64,000 bases of DNA, from the NCBI GenBank assembly GCA_047601665.1, contig JASGIT010000001.1:1736001-1800000 (forward strand). The letters are read 5' to 3'. Below are positions 46,401-53,376 of this stretch, in pieces (the first letter of the stretch is position 1; each line of letters begins with the position of its first letter). The DNA is from JASGIT01 sp047601665 (lineage in GTDB: Bacteria > Pseudomonadota > Gammaproteobacteria > Burkholderiales > Burkholderiaceae_C). The translations under genes were made by a program, and so were the position numbers. The notes beneath the pieces are model-generated. The model searched no databases. It was not told the DNA's origin and saw nothing but the letters and a program-made list of their open reading frames with translations.

Positions 46401-47076
46401 TGCGGACTGCGGACTGCGGACTGCGGACTGCGGACTGCGGACTGCGGACTGCGGACTGCGGACTCGATTCGAGCGATTTCGCCAGCCGTGCCAACAGCGT
46501 GGCCACGTCGCGCGTCACCTGCGCGCTGATGCGCGAGGGGTCGAGGCTGTCGGGTTCCTGCCAGATGCGCCGCAGGCGCTCGCGTACTTCGGGCTGGGCC
46601 AGATCGGCGAGCAGCAGGCGGTGGCTGCGCGGGTCGGGGTAGGGCGTGTAGGTGCCGCCGCTCTTGCTGAATTCGGCATACACCTCGATCACGTTGCCCA
46701 CGTCCACCACCAGCACGAAGGGCGGGCGACCCTCCCCGGCGGGCAGGGCGCGGGCGTAGTTTTCGCCCTGGCTGCGGGCGCGCAGCAGGCCGTCGTCGAA
46801 ACCCCGGGTGTGGCTGCCGGCCTTGAGCTTCTTGGCTTCCAGCACGAAATGGCCGCGCTTGTAGCAGTCGATGCGCCCGCTGCTGGTGGTGCCGTCGCCG
46901 TGCCGGAAGGTGATGGGGCGCTCAAACATATAGCTTTGCTCTTGCGTCGGGTGGGGCTTGTCCACGCCGAGCAGCTCGCACAGCTCGATTACGAAGCTCT
47001 GAGCGGTGGCGAGTTCGCTGGCCATGACGTTCTGCCAGCGGGCGATGAAGTCAGGGGCTGCAGAGGGCTTTTCCAT
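43486..47076 (-). CDS. MmeI-like single-chain restriction-modification protein (Type IIG), predicted phase variable
   Basis: 1196 aa. The N-terminal nuclease has a complete PD-(D/E)xK site (D70 in GRIDCYKRG, E80-A-K82). A helical connector follows, interrupted at residues 205-237 by SPQSAVR repeats encoded by a 7-bp tandem repeat. The methyltransferase domain has motif I DPACGSANF (453-461; usual GSGNF here GSANF) and motif IV NPPF (617-620), which predicts an N6-adenine methylase. The target-recognition region is about 640-1000. One protein should methylate and cut, as MmeI does, but MmeI is about 920 aa. A Gln/Lys-rich AT-rich insert (about 1098-1135) precedes a C-terminal segment. The recognition sequence is unknown. 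It lies 13 nt after the amidotransferase gene. Confidence 0.88.
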   Translation of the reverse strand: MEKPSAAPDFIARWQNVMASELATAQSFVIELCELLGVDKPHPTQEQSYMFERPITFRHGDGTTSSGRIDCYKRGHFVLEAKKLKAGSHTRGFDDGLLRARSQGENYARALPAGEGRPPFVLVVDVGNVIEVYAEFSKSGGTYTPYPDPRSHRLLLADLAQPEVRERLRRIWQEPDSLDPSRISAQVTRDVATLLARLAKSLESSPQSAVRSPQSAVRSPQSAVRSPQSAVRSPQSADYTSNTPGTQYQQEQAAPETVANFLTRCLFSMFAEDVELLPKGAFLGLLQTHRDDPATLQQMLRALWADMDKGGFCAVLAKKVLHFNGKLFKGAEADGYSLLLTAEQTDLLIAAARCNWREVEPAIFGTLLERALDPAERHALGAHYTPRAYVERLVLPTVMEPLRAEWADAQAAALVLAREAAALDGKAAEAKLAEARAEVRKFHHRLCATRVLDPACGSANFLYVTLEHLKRLEGEVVNQLEALGHTQDQLGFEGETVTLQQLRGIELNERAAALAELVLWIGYLQWHIRSRGRASVAEPVVHNYGNIECRDAVLAWDGREPALDDTGQPLTRWDGRTYKTHPVTGEPVPDEAARVPQWRYTGARKAEWPQADFIVGNPPFIGNKRMRDALGDGYVQALRNAWPDVPESADFVMYWWQHAARQVAAGDTHRMGLITTNSLTMIFNRRVVQAAMDKGTHLHMAIADHPWVDSASGAAVRIAMTVVANGSGTGELQEVVAENPGDYGEAAVEITSQRGAVHADLTVGANVAAASKLLSNVGISFMGMIPLGTGFWVSKDEAIALGYGTVSGFDTHVRRYINGKDLMDKPRGILALDFFGLSADELMQRFPAAYQWLRDRVKPQRDQDKRASRRNNWWLYGESVPKFRNAVHGLQRYIGTAETSKHRVFSFIDGDVFPDQKVRAVVHDSAFVLGILSSQLHIEWALATGGTLEDRPVYNTSRCFETFPFPDEDTGLTAALRERIATLAEHIDVHRKHMLSTENGLTLTGLYNVLAALREGRTLTAKEKAIHTQGLVGVLRELHDELDATVLTAYGLAPSVDTDAILTHLVQLNARRTQEEAQGHVRWLRPAFQNPQKTDQKQELLTQDQQSQEADWSTEKSLSKKEQTTQQPWPATLPEQVRAVAEVLAHSPAPLSMPAIEVRFKGRGPWKKGLPTLLQTLEALGRAQATVIEGQSAWRA
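46365..46462. repeat. Heptanucleotide tandem repeat, 14 copies, inside the Type IIG gene
   Basis: CTGCGGA repeated 14 times without interruption (98 bp) plus a partial unit. On the coding strand the unit is TCCGCAG and reads SPQSAVR in every frame. Seven is not a multiple of three, so gain or loss of one unit shifts the frame. In the two alternative frames the first stops occur about 50-60 nt downstream, near 46310 and 46302, before the methyltransferase domain. Confidence 0.97.
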
Positions 47077-47089
47077 GCCGTGGGGCCTG

Positions 47090-47854
47090 TCAGGCGCGGC
47101 AAACGCCGTCCACGAACACCTTCAACTCGCCGTTCTGGAACGCCGTCCATTCCTCGTTGTTCGTCAGCGGCGCGGTGGCGATCACCGCCACGCGGTCCTG
47201 CGGCGTGGTGCAGGTGGCGAAGTCGATGTGCACGTCCTCATCGCTCAACTGCGCGCAGGCGAAGGGGTGGCGGCGCTCGATGTAATGCAGGTGCGTGGTG
47301 GCGTGCGCCCACAGCGCCTGGCCGTTCGACAGCAGGAAGTTGAACGTGCCGTGCGGCGCGATGCGCGCGGCGAGCTCGCGCAGGGTGAGGGTCAGCTCCT
47401 GCACGCTGGGCACACCCGCGTGCGACTTGGACAGCTCCTGCATCAGCCAGCAGAACGCATGTTCGCTGTCGGTGCTGCCCACGGGGTGGAAGTGCGCGTG
47501 CAGGCGCGGGCGGAAGTCCTTCAGGTCGCCGTTGTGCGCGAACACCCAGTAGCGGCCCCAGAGTTCGCGCACGAAGGGGTGGCAGTTCTCCAGGCTCACC
47601 TGCCCTTGCGTGGCCTTGCGGATGTGGGCGATGGTGTGGCGGCTGCGGATGGGGTAGCGCCGTATCAGCTCGGCCACGGGCGAGTCCACGGCGCGCTCGT
47701 GGTCCACGAAGTGGCGCAGGCCCTTGTCCTCGAAGAACGCGATGCCCCAGCCGTCCGTGTGGTCGCCGGTGTTGCCGCCGCGCTGCGCAAAACCCGAGAA
47801 GCTGAAGCGCACGTCGGTCGGGGTGTTGCAGTTCATGCCCAGCAGTTGGCACAT
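47090..47854 (-). CDS. Class II glutamine amidotransferase (YafJ-like)
   Basis: 254-aa protein with an Ntn-hydrolase glutaminase fold. After removal of Met1 the catalytic nucleophile is Cys2 (MCQLLGMNCN). FSFSGFAQRGGNTGDHTDGWG, AHIRKATQG and the VFAHNGDLKDF motif are typical of the stand-alone YafJ/GATase_4 group. It releases ammonia from glutamine; the acceptor is unknown. It starts 2 nt after the MFS stop and ends 13 nt before the Type IIG gene. No functional tie to either neighbour is evident. Confidence 0.92.
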   Translation of the reverse strand: MCQLLGMNCNTPTDVRFSFSGFAQRGGNTGDHTDGWGIAFFEDKGLRHFVDHERAVDSPVAELIRRYPIRSRHTIAHIRKATQGQVSLENCHPFVRELWGRYWVFAHNGDLKDFRPRLHAHFHPVGSTDSEHAFCWLMQELSKSHAGVPSVQELTLTLRELAARIAPHGTFNFLLSNGQALWAHATTHLHYIERRHPFACAQLSDEDVHIDFATCTTPQDRVAVIATAPLTNNEEWTAFQNGELKVFVDGVCRA

Positions 47855-47856
47855 GG

Positions 47857-49320
47857 TCAGTCCTTTGGCGATTCGGAGGGTTCGCGCAGCTGCCATGCCG
47901 CCGCCAGCGCCAGCAGGCACAGCGCGACGAGCATGAAGAACGTCTCGGCGAAGGCCGCGTCGCGCTGCGCGCCTTCGCTCGCCAGCGACGCGCCGTGCGC
48001 CGCCAGCCGCCACTGCAGCACGATGCCGCACAGGCTCACGCCCGCCGCGCCGCCCAACATGCGTATGAAGCTGATGGCGCTGGAGCCTTGCGAGATCAGG
48101 TCCTTGGCCAGCGAGCGCACCGAGCCCAAATTCAGCGACGGCAGGATGAACCCGAGCCCGATGCGCCCCAGGCAGGTGAAGGCCACCAGCGTCCAGATCG
48201 GCCAGGCGGGCTGCATGAGGCCCGTGAGCGCGAACGAGGCGGCCAGCAGCGCCAGGCCCGCGCTGACCAGCAGGTGGGTGGAGTACTGGTCGGCCATCCG
48301 CCCCGCGATGGGGATGATCGCGCCCAGCGCCAGGCCCGCGGGCAGCATGATGGCGCCCACGGTCGACGCCGACAGGTGCAGCCCGGTCTGCATGAACACC
48401 GGCAGCAGGTAGGTGGAGCCGAACAGCGCCGTGCCGTAGATGAACGACACCACGCAGCCCAGCGCGAACGGGCGGCTGCCGAACAGGCGCAGGTCCATCA
48501 GCGGCTTGCCGCCGCGCGCCATCATGCGCCGCTGCCATGCGATGAAGAGCAGCAGAGAGGCCAGCGCCGCGCCCAGCAGCAGCGCCGCCTCGGCCGCCGG
48601 GCCGCCGCGCAGCGCCACCAGCCCGTTGAGCAGGCACAGCGTGCCGCCCGCGCTCAGGGCCAGGCCCAGCCAGTCCAGCCCGGCGGCGTTGTCGCCCGCG
48701 TCCTTGCCGCCGGGCGCGGTGGTGGGCACGAACTTGTAGGCCAGCCAGAACGAGGCGAGGCAGAACGGCACCACCATGAAGAAGATGGAGCGCCAGCCGA
48801 ACCAGTCCACCAGCAGCCCGCCGATGCTGGGGCCAATGGCGGGCGCCAGCACCACGCCCATGCCGAAGATGCCGCTGGCGCGGCCCTGCTCGTGCTGCGG
48901 GAAGGCGTAGAGGATGATGACGGCGGGAATCGGCTGCAGCACGCCGGACGCCAGCCCCTCGGCCACGCGCGCCACCAGCACCAGCCAGTAGGCGTGCGCC
49001 TCGCCGCCCGCGATGCCGCCCGCGAGCAGCAGCCCCACCGCGCCTATGTAGGTGCTGCGGTAGCCGAAGCGCGCCAGCAGCCAGGGCGTGACCAGCATGG
49101 CCACGGTGCTGGCCACCATGAAGCCCGAGGTGACCCACTGCGCGCGCTCCTGCCCGATGGCGAAGTGGCGGCTCAGGTCGGGAATGGCCACGTTCACGAT
49201 GGTGGACGACATGTACGACGCCATCGTGCCCACCATCACCGAGAACAGCAGCAACCAGCGGTAGCGCTCGCCGTAGCGCGCGGCCAGGGTGGCGACGGAG
49301 CCGGGCGTGGATTGGGGCAT
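47857..49320 (-). CDS. DHA2-family MFS drug efflux transporter
   Basis: 487-aa inner-membrane proton antiporter with about 14 predicted helices, EmrB/QacA type. Family motifs are SSTIVNVAIPDLSRHF in TM1 (motif D1), WVTSGFMVASTVAMLVTPWL, and the motif C region GMGVVLAPAIGPSIGGLLVD in TM5. There is no EmrA-type membrane fusion partner, so it may act alone or with a partner elsewhere. It is the first gene of a same-strand run with the amidotransferase and the Type IIG enzyme. Start ATG 49320. Confidence 0.9.
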   Translation of the reverse strand: MPQSTPGSVATLAARYGERYRWLLLFSVMVGTMASYMSSTIVNVAIPDLSRHFAIGQERAQWVTSGFMVASTVAMLVTPWLLARFGYRSTYIGAVGLLLAGGIAGGEAHAYWLVLVARVAEGLASGVLQPIPAVIILYAFPQHEQGRASGIFGMGVVLAPAIGPSIGGLLVDWFGWRSIFFMVVPFCLASFWLAYKFVPTTAPGGKDAGDNAAGLDWLGLALSAGGTLCLLNGLVALRGGPAAEAALLLGAALASLLLFIAWQRRMMARGGKPLMDLRLFGSRPFALGCVVSFIYGTALFGSTYLLPVFMQTGLHLSASTVGAIMLPAGLALGAIIPIAGRMADQYSTHLLVSAGLALLAASFALTGLMQPAWPIWTLVAFTCLGRIGLGFILPSLNLGSVRSLAKDLISQGSSAISFIRMLGGAAGVSLCGIVLQWRLAAHGASLASEGAQRDAAFAETFFMLVALCLLALAAAWQLREPSESPKD

Positions 49321-49351
49321 GGTGCGGTACGGTGGCAGGGGTCTAGGGAGA

Positions 49352-49370
49352 GCCGCCGATCATATCGGCG
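49352..49370. other. Perfect inverted repeat at the end of the CWC gene
   Basis: CCGCCGAT-cat-ATCGGCGG, 8-bp arms with a 3-nt loop. It overlaps the stop codon of the small cysteine-rich gene and lies 32 nt upstream of the MFS start. It could be an operator for the MFS unit or a short transcript-end hairpin. Confidence 0.4.
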
Positions 49371-49578
49371 GGGTTTCGGGCGGCATGTCGCGTCCGCAGG
49401 CGGGGCAGAGGCAGGCCTGGCCGCGCTGGTCCTCGGGCAGGCGGGCCAGCGCGTCGCGCAATACTTCCCGCGAGATGGGCGCGCTCATGCACCAGCACTG
49501 TTCGGCCGGCAGCCCGGCGGCGACGGCGCACTGGTTGGGCTGGCCGCACAGCGGGCAGAGGGTGGTGTCGGCGGTCAT
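49360..49578 (-). CDS. Cysteine-rich CWC family protein
   Basis: 72 aa. TLCPLCGQPNQC, EQCWCMSAPIS and LCPACGR supply eight cysteines in CPxCG and CWC arrangements, matching the Cysteine-rich CWC family (PF14375), probably a small zinc-binding protein. The start is ATG 49578 (MTADTTLCPLCG); an upstream alternative at 49587 overlaps the glcB terminator. Function is unknown. Confidence 0.85.
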   Translation of the reverse strand: MTADTTLCPLCGQPNQCAVAAGLPAEQCWCMSAPISREVLRDALARLPEDQRGQACLCPACGRDMPPETPPI

Positions 49579-49585
49579 GCAAAGC

Positions 49586-49619
49586 AAAACGGTGCAGAGG
49601 TTTCCCCGAGCACCGTTTT
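49586..49619 (-). terminator. Terminator-like hairpin between glcB and the CWC gene
   Basis: Perfect 10-bp arms AAAACGGTGC (49586-49595) and GCACCGTTTT (49610-49619) with a 14-nt loop. Both strands have a TTTT after the GC-rich stem. It should end glcB transcripts, and it lies only 8 nt before the CWC start codon, so the small gene needs either read-through or its own start nearby. Confidence 0.6.
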
Positions 49620-49620
49620 A

Positions 49621-49674
49621 TATCAAATCGGCCTCCAGCGCTTGTCCATCAAGCGCTGGCAGCTATTGATTTGG
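49621..49674. repeat. Palindromic repeat copy downstream of glcB (R6)
   Basis: Perfect arms CCAGCGCTT (49635-49643) and AAGCGCTGG (49651-49659) with loop gtccatc, and AT-rich flanks (tatcaaat, ctattgatttgg). It is one of the best-preserved copies and lies wholly between the glcB stop and the terminator hairpin. Confidence 0.85.
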
Positions 49675-49679
49675 TAGCA

Positions 49680-51875
49680 TCAAGCCGCGCCGGCCTTGAC
49701 CTTCAGGCGCCAGGCGTGCAGCAGCGGCTCGGTGTAGCCGCTGGGCTGTTCCTTGCCCTTGAACACCAGGTCCAGCGCGGCCTGGAAGGCGGCGCCGTTC
49801 GGGTTCTGCACCAGGCTCTTGTAGGCCGGGTCGCCCGCGTTCTGCTGGTCCACCACGGCGGCCATGCGGTCGAAGGTGGCGCGCACCTGGGCCTCGGTCA
49901 CCACGCCGTGCAGCAGCCAGTTGGCGATGTGCTGGCTGCTGATGCGCAGCGTGGCGCGGTCTTCCATCAGGCCCACGTTGTGGATGTCGGGCACCTTGGA
50001 GCAGCCCACGCCCTGGTCCACCCAGCGCACCACGTAGCCCAGGATGCCCTGCACGTTGTTGTCCAGCTCCTGCTGCCTCTCGGCGTCGCTCCAGTTCGGG
50101 TTGCTGCTCACGGGCACCGTCAGCAGGGCGGTGAGCAGATTGTCGCGCTCGGCGTTGGCGTCGATCTTGGCGAGCTCGTCCTGCACGTCGCTCACCTTCA
50201 CCTGGTGGTAGTGCAGCGCGTGCAGCGTGGCGCCCGTGGGGCTGGGCACCCAGGCGGTGTTGGCGCCGGCCTTGGGGTGGGCGATCTTCTGCTCCAGCAT
50301 GGCCTTCATCAGGTCGGGCATGGCCCACATGCCCTTGCCGATCTGCGCGCGGCCCTTGAGGCCCATCGACAGGCCGACCAGCACGTTGCTGCGTTCGTAG
50401 GCCTGGATCCAGGCGCTGGTCTTCATGTCGCCCTTGCGCACCATGGGGCCGGCGTACATGGCGGTGTGCATCTCGTCGCCCGTGCGGTCGAGGAAGCCGG
50501 TGTTGATGAACGCCACGCGCGCCGGGGCCTGCGCGATGCAGGCGCGCAGGTTCACGGAGGTGCGGCGCTCTTCGTCCATGATGCCCAGCTTCACGGTGTG
50601 CTCGGCCAGGCCCAGCACCTTCTCGACGCGGCCGAACAGCTCGTTGGCGAAGCCGACCTCGGCCGGGCCGTGCATCTTGGGCTTGACGATGTAGACGCTG
50701 CCCGTGCGCGAGTTGCGGATGCCGTTCGCGCCCTGGCCCTTCAGGTCGTGGATGGCGATGGCGGTGGTCACCACCGCGTCCATGATGCCCTCGGGGATTT
50801 CTTTCTTGTCCGCGCCCCACAGGATGGCGGGGTTCGTCATCAGGTGGCCCACGTTGCGCACGAACATCAGCGAGCGGCCATGCAGCGCCACGGGCTGGCC
50901 GTTGGCGCCGGTGTATTGGCGGTCGGGGTTCAGGCCGCGCGTGAAGGTCTTGCCGCCCTTGGCGACTTCCTCGGTCAGCGTGCCCTTGAGGATGCCCAGC
51001 CAGTTGCGGTAGCCCGCGACCTTGTCGTCGGCGTCCACGGCGGCCACGGAATCCTCGAGGTCGAGGATGGTGGAGATGGCCGATTCGATCACCAGATCCG
51101 ACAAGCCCGCGGCGTCGCTCGCGCCGATGGGCGTGCTCTTGTCGATGCGCACGTCGATGTGCAGGCCGTTGTTCACCAGCAGCACGGACGAGGGCGCGCC
51201 AGCGTCGCCCTGGTAGCCCACGAACTGCGCGGGGTTCTTCAGGCCCGTGGTGGTGCCGTCCTTGAGGGAGACGGCCAACTGGCCGCCTTCCACGCGGTAG
51301 CCCGTCGAATCCTGGTGCGAGCCCGAGGCCAGCGGCACGGCCTGGTCGAGCACGTTGCGCGCGAACTCGATCACCTTCGCGCCGCGCACGGGGTTGTAGC
51401 CCTTGCCCTTTTCCGCGCCGCCTTCTTCGCTGATGGCGTCGGTGCCGTACAGCGCGTCGTACAGCGAACCCCAGCGCGCGTTGGCGGCGTTCAGCGCGTA
51501 GCGCGCGTTCAGGATGGGCACCACGAGCTGCGGGCCGGCGATGGTGGCCAGTTCCGCGTCCACGTTGGCGGTGGTGGCCTTGGCGTCCGTGGGCTGGGGC
51601 ACGAGGTAGCCGATGGTTTCGAGGAACTTGCGGTACGCCGCCATGTCGGCGATGGGGCCGGGGTGGGCCTTGTGCCAGGTGTCCAGCTCGGCCTGCAGGC
51701 GGTCGCGCTCGGCCAGCAGGGCCGCGTTGCGCGGGGCCAGGTCGGCCACGATGGCGTCGAAGCCCTTCCAGAAGTCGGCGCTGCTCACGCCCGTGCCGGG
51801 CAGCACCTCGGTTTCGATGAAGCGGTGCAGGTTCTCGGCCACTTGCAGGCCGTGTACGGAGATGCGCTGGGTCAT
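49680..51875 (-). CDS. glcB: Malate synthase G
   Basis: 731-aa cytosolic enzyme condensing glyoxylate with acetyl-CoA to malate (glyoxylate shunt and glycolate use). Length and the G-isoform features fit: DLEDSVAAVDADDK, RSLMFVRNVGHLMTNPA, TGFLDRTGDEMHT, and the C-terminal catalytic-aspartate region LMEDRATLRISSQHIANWL. Start ATG 51875. It is divergent from the family III CoA-transferase (177 nt), which has no evident link to it. Isocitrate lyase is not in the window. Confidence 0.96.
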   Translation of the reverse strand: MTQRISVHGLQVAENLHRFIETEVLPGTGVSSADFWKGFDAIVADLAPRNAALLAERDRLQAELDTWHKAHPGPIADMAAYRKFLETIGYLVPQPTDAKATTANVDAELATIAGPQLVVPILNARYALNAANARWGSLYDALYGTDAISEEGGAEKGKGYNPVRGAKVIEFARNVLDQAVPLASGSHQDSTGYRVEGGQLAVSLKDGTTTGLKNPAQFVGYQGDAGAPSSVLLVNNGLHIDVRIDKSTPIGASDAAGLSDLVIESAISTILDLEDSVAAVDADDKVAGYRNWLGILKGTLTEEVAKGGKTFTRGLNPDRQYTGANGQPVALHGRSLMFVRNVGHLMTNPAILWGADKKEIPEGIMDAVVTTAIAIHDLKGQGANGIRNSRTGSVYIVKPKMHGPAEVGFANELFGRVEKVLGLAEHTVKLGIMDEERRTSVNLRACIAQAPARVAFINTGFLDRTGDEMHTAMYAGPMVRKGDMKTSAWIQAYERSNVLVGLSMGLKGRAQIGKGMWAMPDLMKAMLEQKIAHPKAGANTAWVPSPTGATLHALHYHQVKVSDVQDELAKIDANAERDNLLTALLTVPVSSNPNWSDAERQQELDNNVQGILGYVVRWVDQGVGCSKVPDIHNVGLMEDRATLRISSQHIANWLLHGVVTEAQVRATFDRMAAVVDQQNAGDPAYKSLVQNPNGAAFQAALDLVFKGKEQPSGYTEPLLHAWRLKVKAGAA

Positions 51876-52052
51876 GTGGATGCCTTTGGGGGGAATGGGG
51901 GTGGGAGCCGCGCGGACGTGCCGCCACGATCAGGTTTCCATAATGTAGGCGATACCCCGGGCGTTATTCCGCTGCCTTTGCGGCAGTTATCCGTGACAAA
52001 AAAGGCTGGAATAAACGCAAAACCCTGATCATTTGGCTTGAAATTGACACCT

Positions 52053-53246
52053 ATGCGACAAGATGCCCCCGAAGCGCTGCCCTACGCGGGCGTACGCGTC
52101 ATCGAATTCACCCACATGGTCATGGGCCCCACCTGCGGCATGGTGCTGGCCGATCTGGGGGCCGAGGTCATCAAGATCGAACCCCTCGCGGGCGACAACA
52201 CGCGCCGCCTGCTGGGCTCGGGCGCGGGCTTCTTCCCTATGTTCAACCGCAACAAGAAAAGCGTGGCGCTCGACCTGCAGACGCCCGAGGGCAAGCAGGC
52301 CGCGCTGCGCCTGATCGCCACCGCCGACGTGGTCAGCGAGAACTTCAAGCCCGGCACCATGCAGAAATTGGGGCTGGACTACGCCAGCCTCTCGGCCCTG
52401 CACCCGCGCCTGATCTACGTGAGCCACAAAGGCTTCCTGCCCGGCCCCTACGACCACCGCACCGCGCTCGACGAGGTGGTGCAGATGATGGGCGGCCTGG
52501 CCTACATGACGGGCCGCCCCGGCGACCCGCTGCGCGCGGGCACGAGCGTGAACGACATCATGGGCGGCATGTTCGGCGCCATCGGCGTCATGGCCGCGCT
52601 GCGTGCCCGCGAACAGACCGGGCGCGGGCAGGAGGTGCAAAGCGCGCTGTTCGAGAACAACGTCTTCCTCGTCGCGCAGCACATGATGCAGTTCGCCGTC
52701 ACGGGCCAGCCCGCCGCGCCCATGCCCAGCCGCATCTCGGCCTGGGCGGTGTACGACGTGTTCACCGTCAAGGGCGGCGAACAGATCTTCCTGGCCGTGG
52801 TGAGCGACACGCAGTGGGCGATTTTTTGCGATGCCTTCCGGCTCACCGAACTGCAAGCCGACCCGCGCCTGGCGACCAACAACGACCGCGTGCGCGCCCG
52901 CGCATGGCTGATGCCGCTGCTGCGCGCCCACCTGGCCGAATTCGCCGCCGCCGACATCGCCGCCGTGTTCGAGCAAAACGGCCTGCCCTTCGCCCCCATC
53001 ACCCAGCCGCAGGACCTGTTCGACGACCCGCACCTCAACGCCACCGGCGGCCTGGCCCCCGCCACGCTGCCCGATGGCCGCGCCACGCGCGTGCCGCTGC
53101 TGCCCCTGACGCTGGACGGCCACCGCCCCGGCCTGCGCCTGGGCCCGCCGCGCCTGGGCGAGCACACCGGCGCGCTGCTGCGCGAGGCCGGCTACAGCGA
53201 GGCCGAGATCGCCGCCCTGCGCGAACGGCAGGTTATTTCAGGATGA
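52053..53246 (+). CDS. CaiB/BaiF family III CoA-transferase
   Basis: 397 aa. Transfers CoA between an acyl-CoA and a free acid through an enzyme-bound aspartyl mixed anhydride. GVRVIEFTHMVMGPTCGMVLADLGA at the N-terminus (here split), SENFKPGTMQKLGLDY and the catalytic aspartate region GRPGDPLRAGTSVNDIMGG are family hallmarks. ATG 52053 is chosen over the TTG at 52038. Possible substrates include oxalyl-, succinyl-, mesaconyl- or carnitinyl-CoA; sequence alone does not decide. A palindromic repeat copy follows the stop directly. Confidence 0.88.
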   Translation: MRQDAPEALPYAGVRVIEFTHMVMGPTCGMVLADLGAEVIKIEPLAGDNTRRLLGSGAGFFPMFNRNKKSVALDLQTPEGKQAALRLIATADVVSENFKPGTMQKLGLDYASLSALHPRLIYVSHKGFLPGPYDHRTALDEVVQMMGGLAYMTGRPGDPLRAGTSVNDIMGGMFGAIGVMAALRAREQTGRGQEVQSALFENNVFLVAQHMMQFAVTGQPAAPMPSRISAWAVYDVFTVKGGEQIFLAVVSDTQWAIFCDAFRLTELQADPRLATNNDRVRARAWLMPLLRAHLAEFAAADIAAVFEQNGLPFAPITQPQDLFDDPHLNATGGLAPATLPDGRATRVPLLPLTLDGHRPGLRLGPPRLGEHTGALLREAGYSEAEIAALRERQVISG

Positions 53247-53292
53247 AATAGGCCTCCAGCGCTTATGCATCAAGCGCTGGAGGCTATGAATT
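53247..53292. repeat. Palindromic repeat copy after the CoA-transferase (R7)
   Basis: The longest perfect arms of the family: GCCTCCAGCGCTT (53252-53264) and AAGCGCTGGAGGC (53272-53284), loop atgcatc. It begins directly after the CoA-transferase stop codon and would form a stable hairpin at the transcript end. Confidence 0.85.
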
Positions 53293-53376
53293 CAGGAGTA
53301 TTTGATTTCAGGAACCTTGCCCAATCCCCGCCGGTCAACGCTTGATCTTTGACTTTCAACCGCCTAATCTGCGCAC

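Noticed and set aside
46365..46462. Possible CRISPR array or sequencing artefact at the tandem repeat.
   Set aside because: There are no spacers, so it is not CRISPR. The array is in frame with a gene whose two halves match one family, which argues for a true repeat, though the exact copy number could be affected by assembly.
43486..49320. A multi-gene defence island (BREX- or DISARM-like) around the Type IIG gene.
   Set aside because: The neighbours are an efflux pump, a glutamine amidotransferase and HtpG; no helicase, phospholipase, PglZ or other defence partner is present, and the protein itself carries its own nuclease.
49352..49370. CCGCCGAT-cat-ATCGGCGG as a rho-independent terminator.
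   Set aside because: The loop is only 3 nt and no T-run follows on either strand; left as an unexplained inverted repeat.
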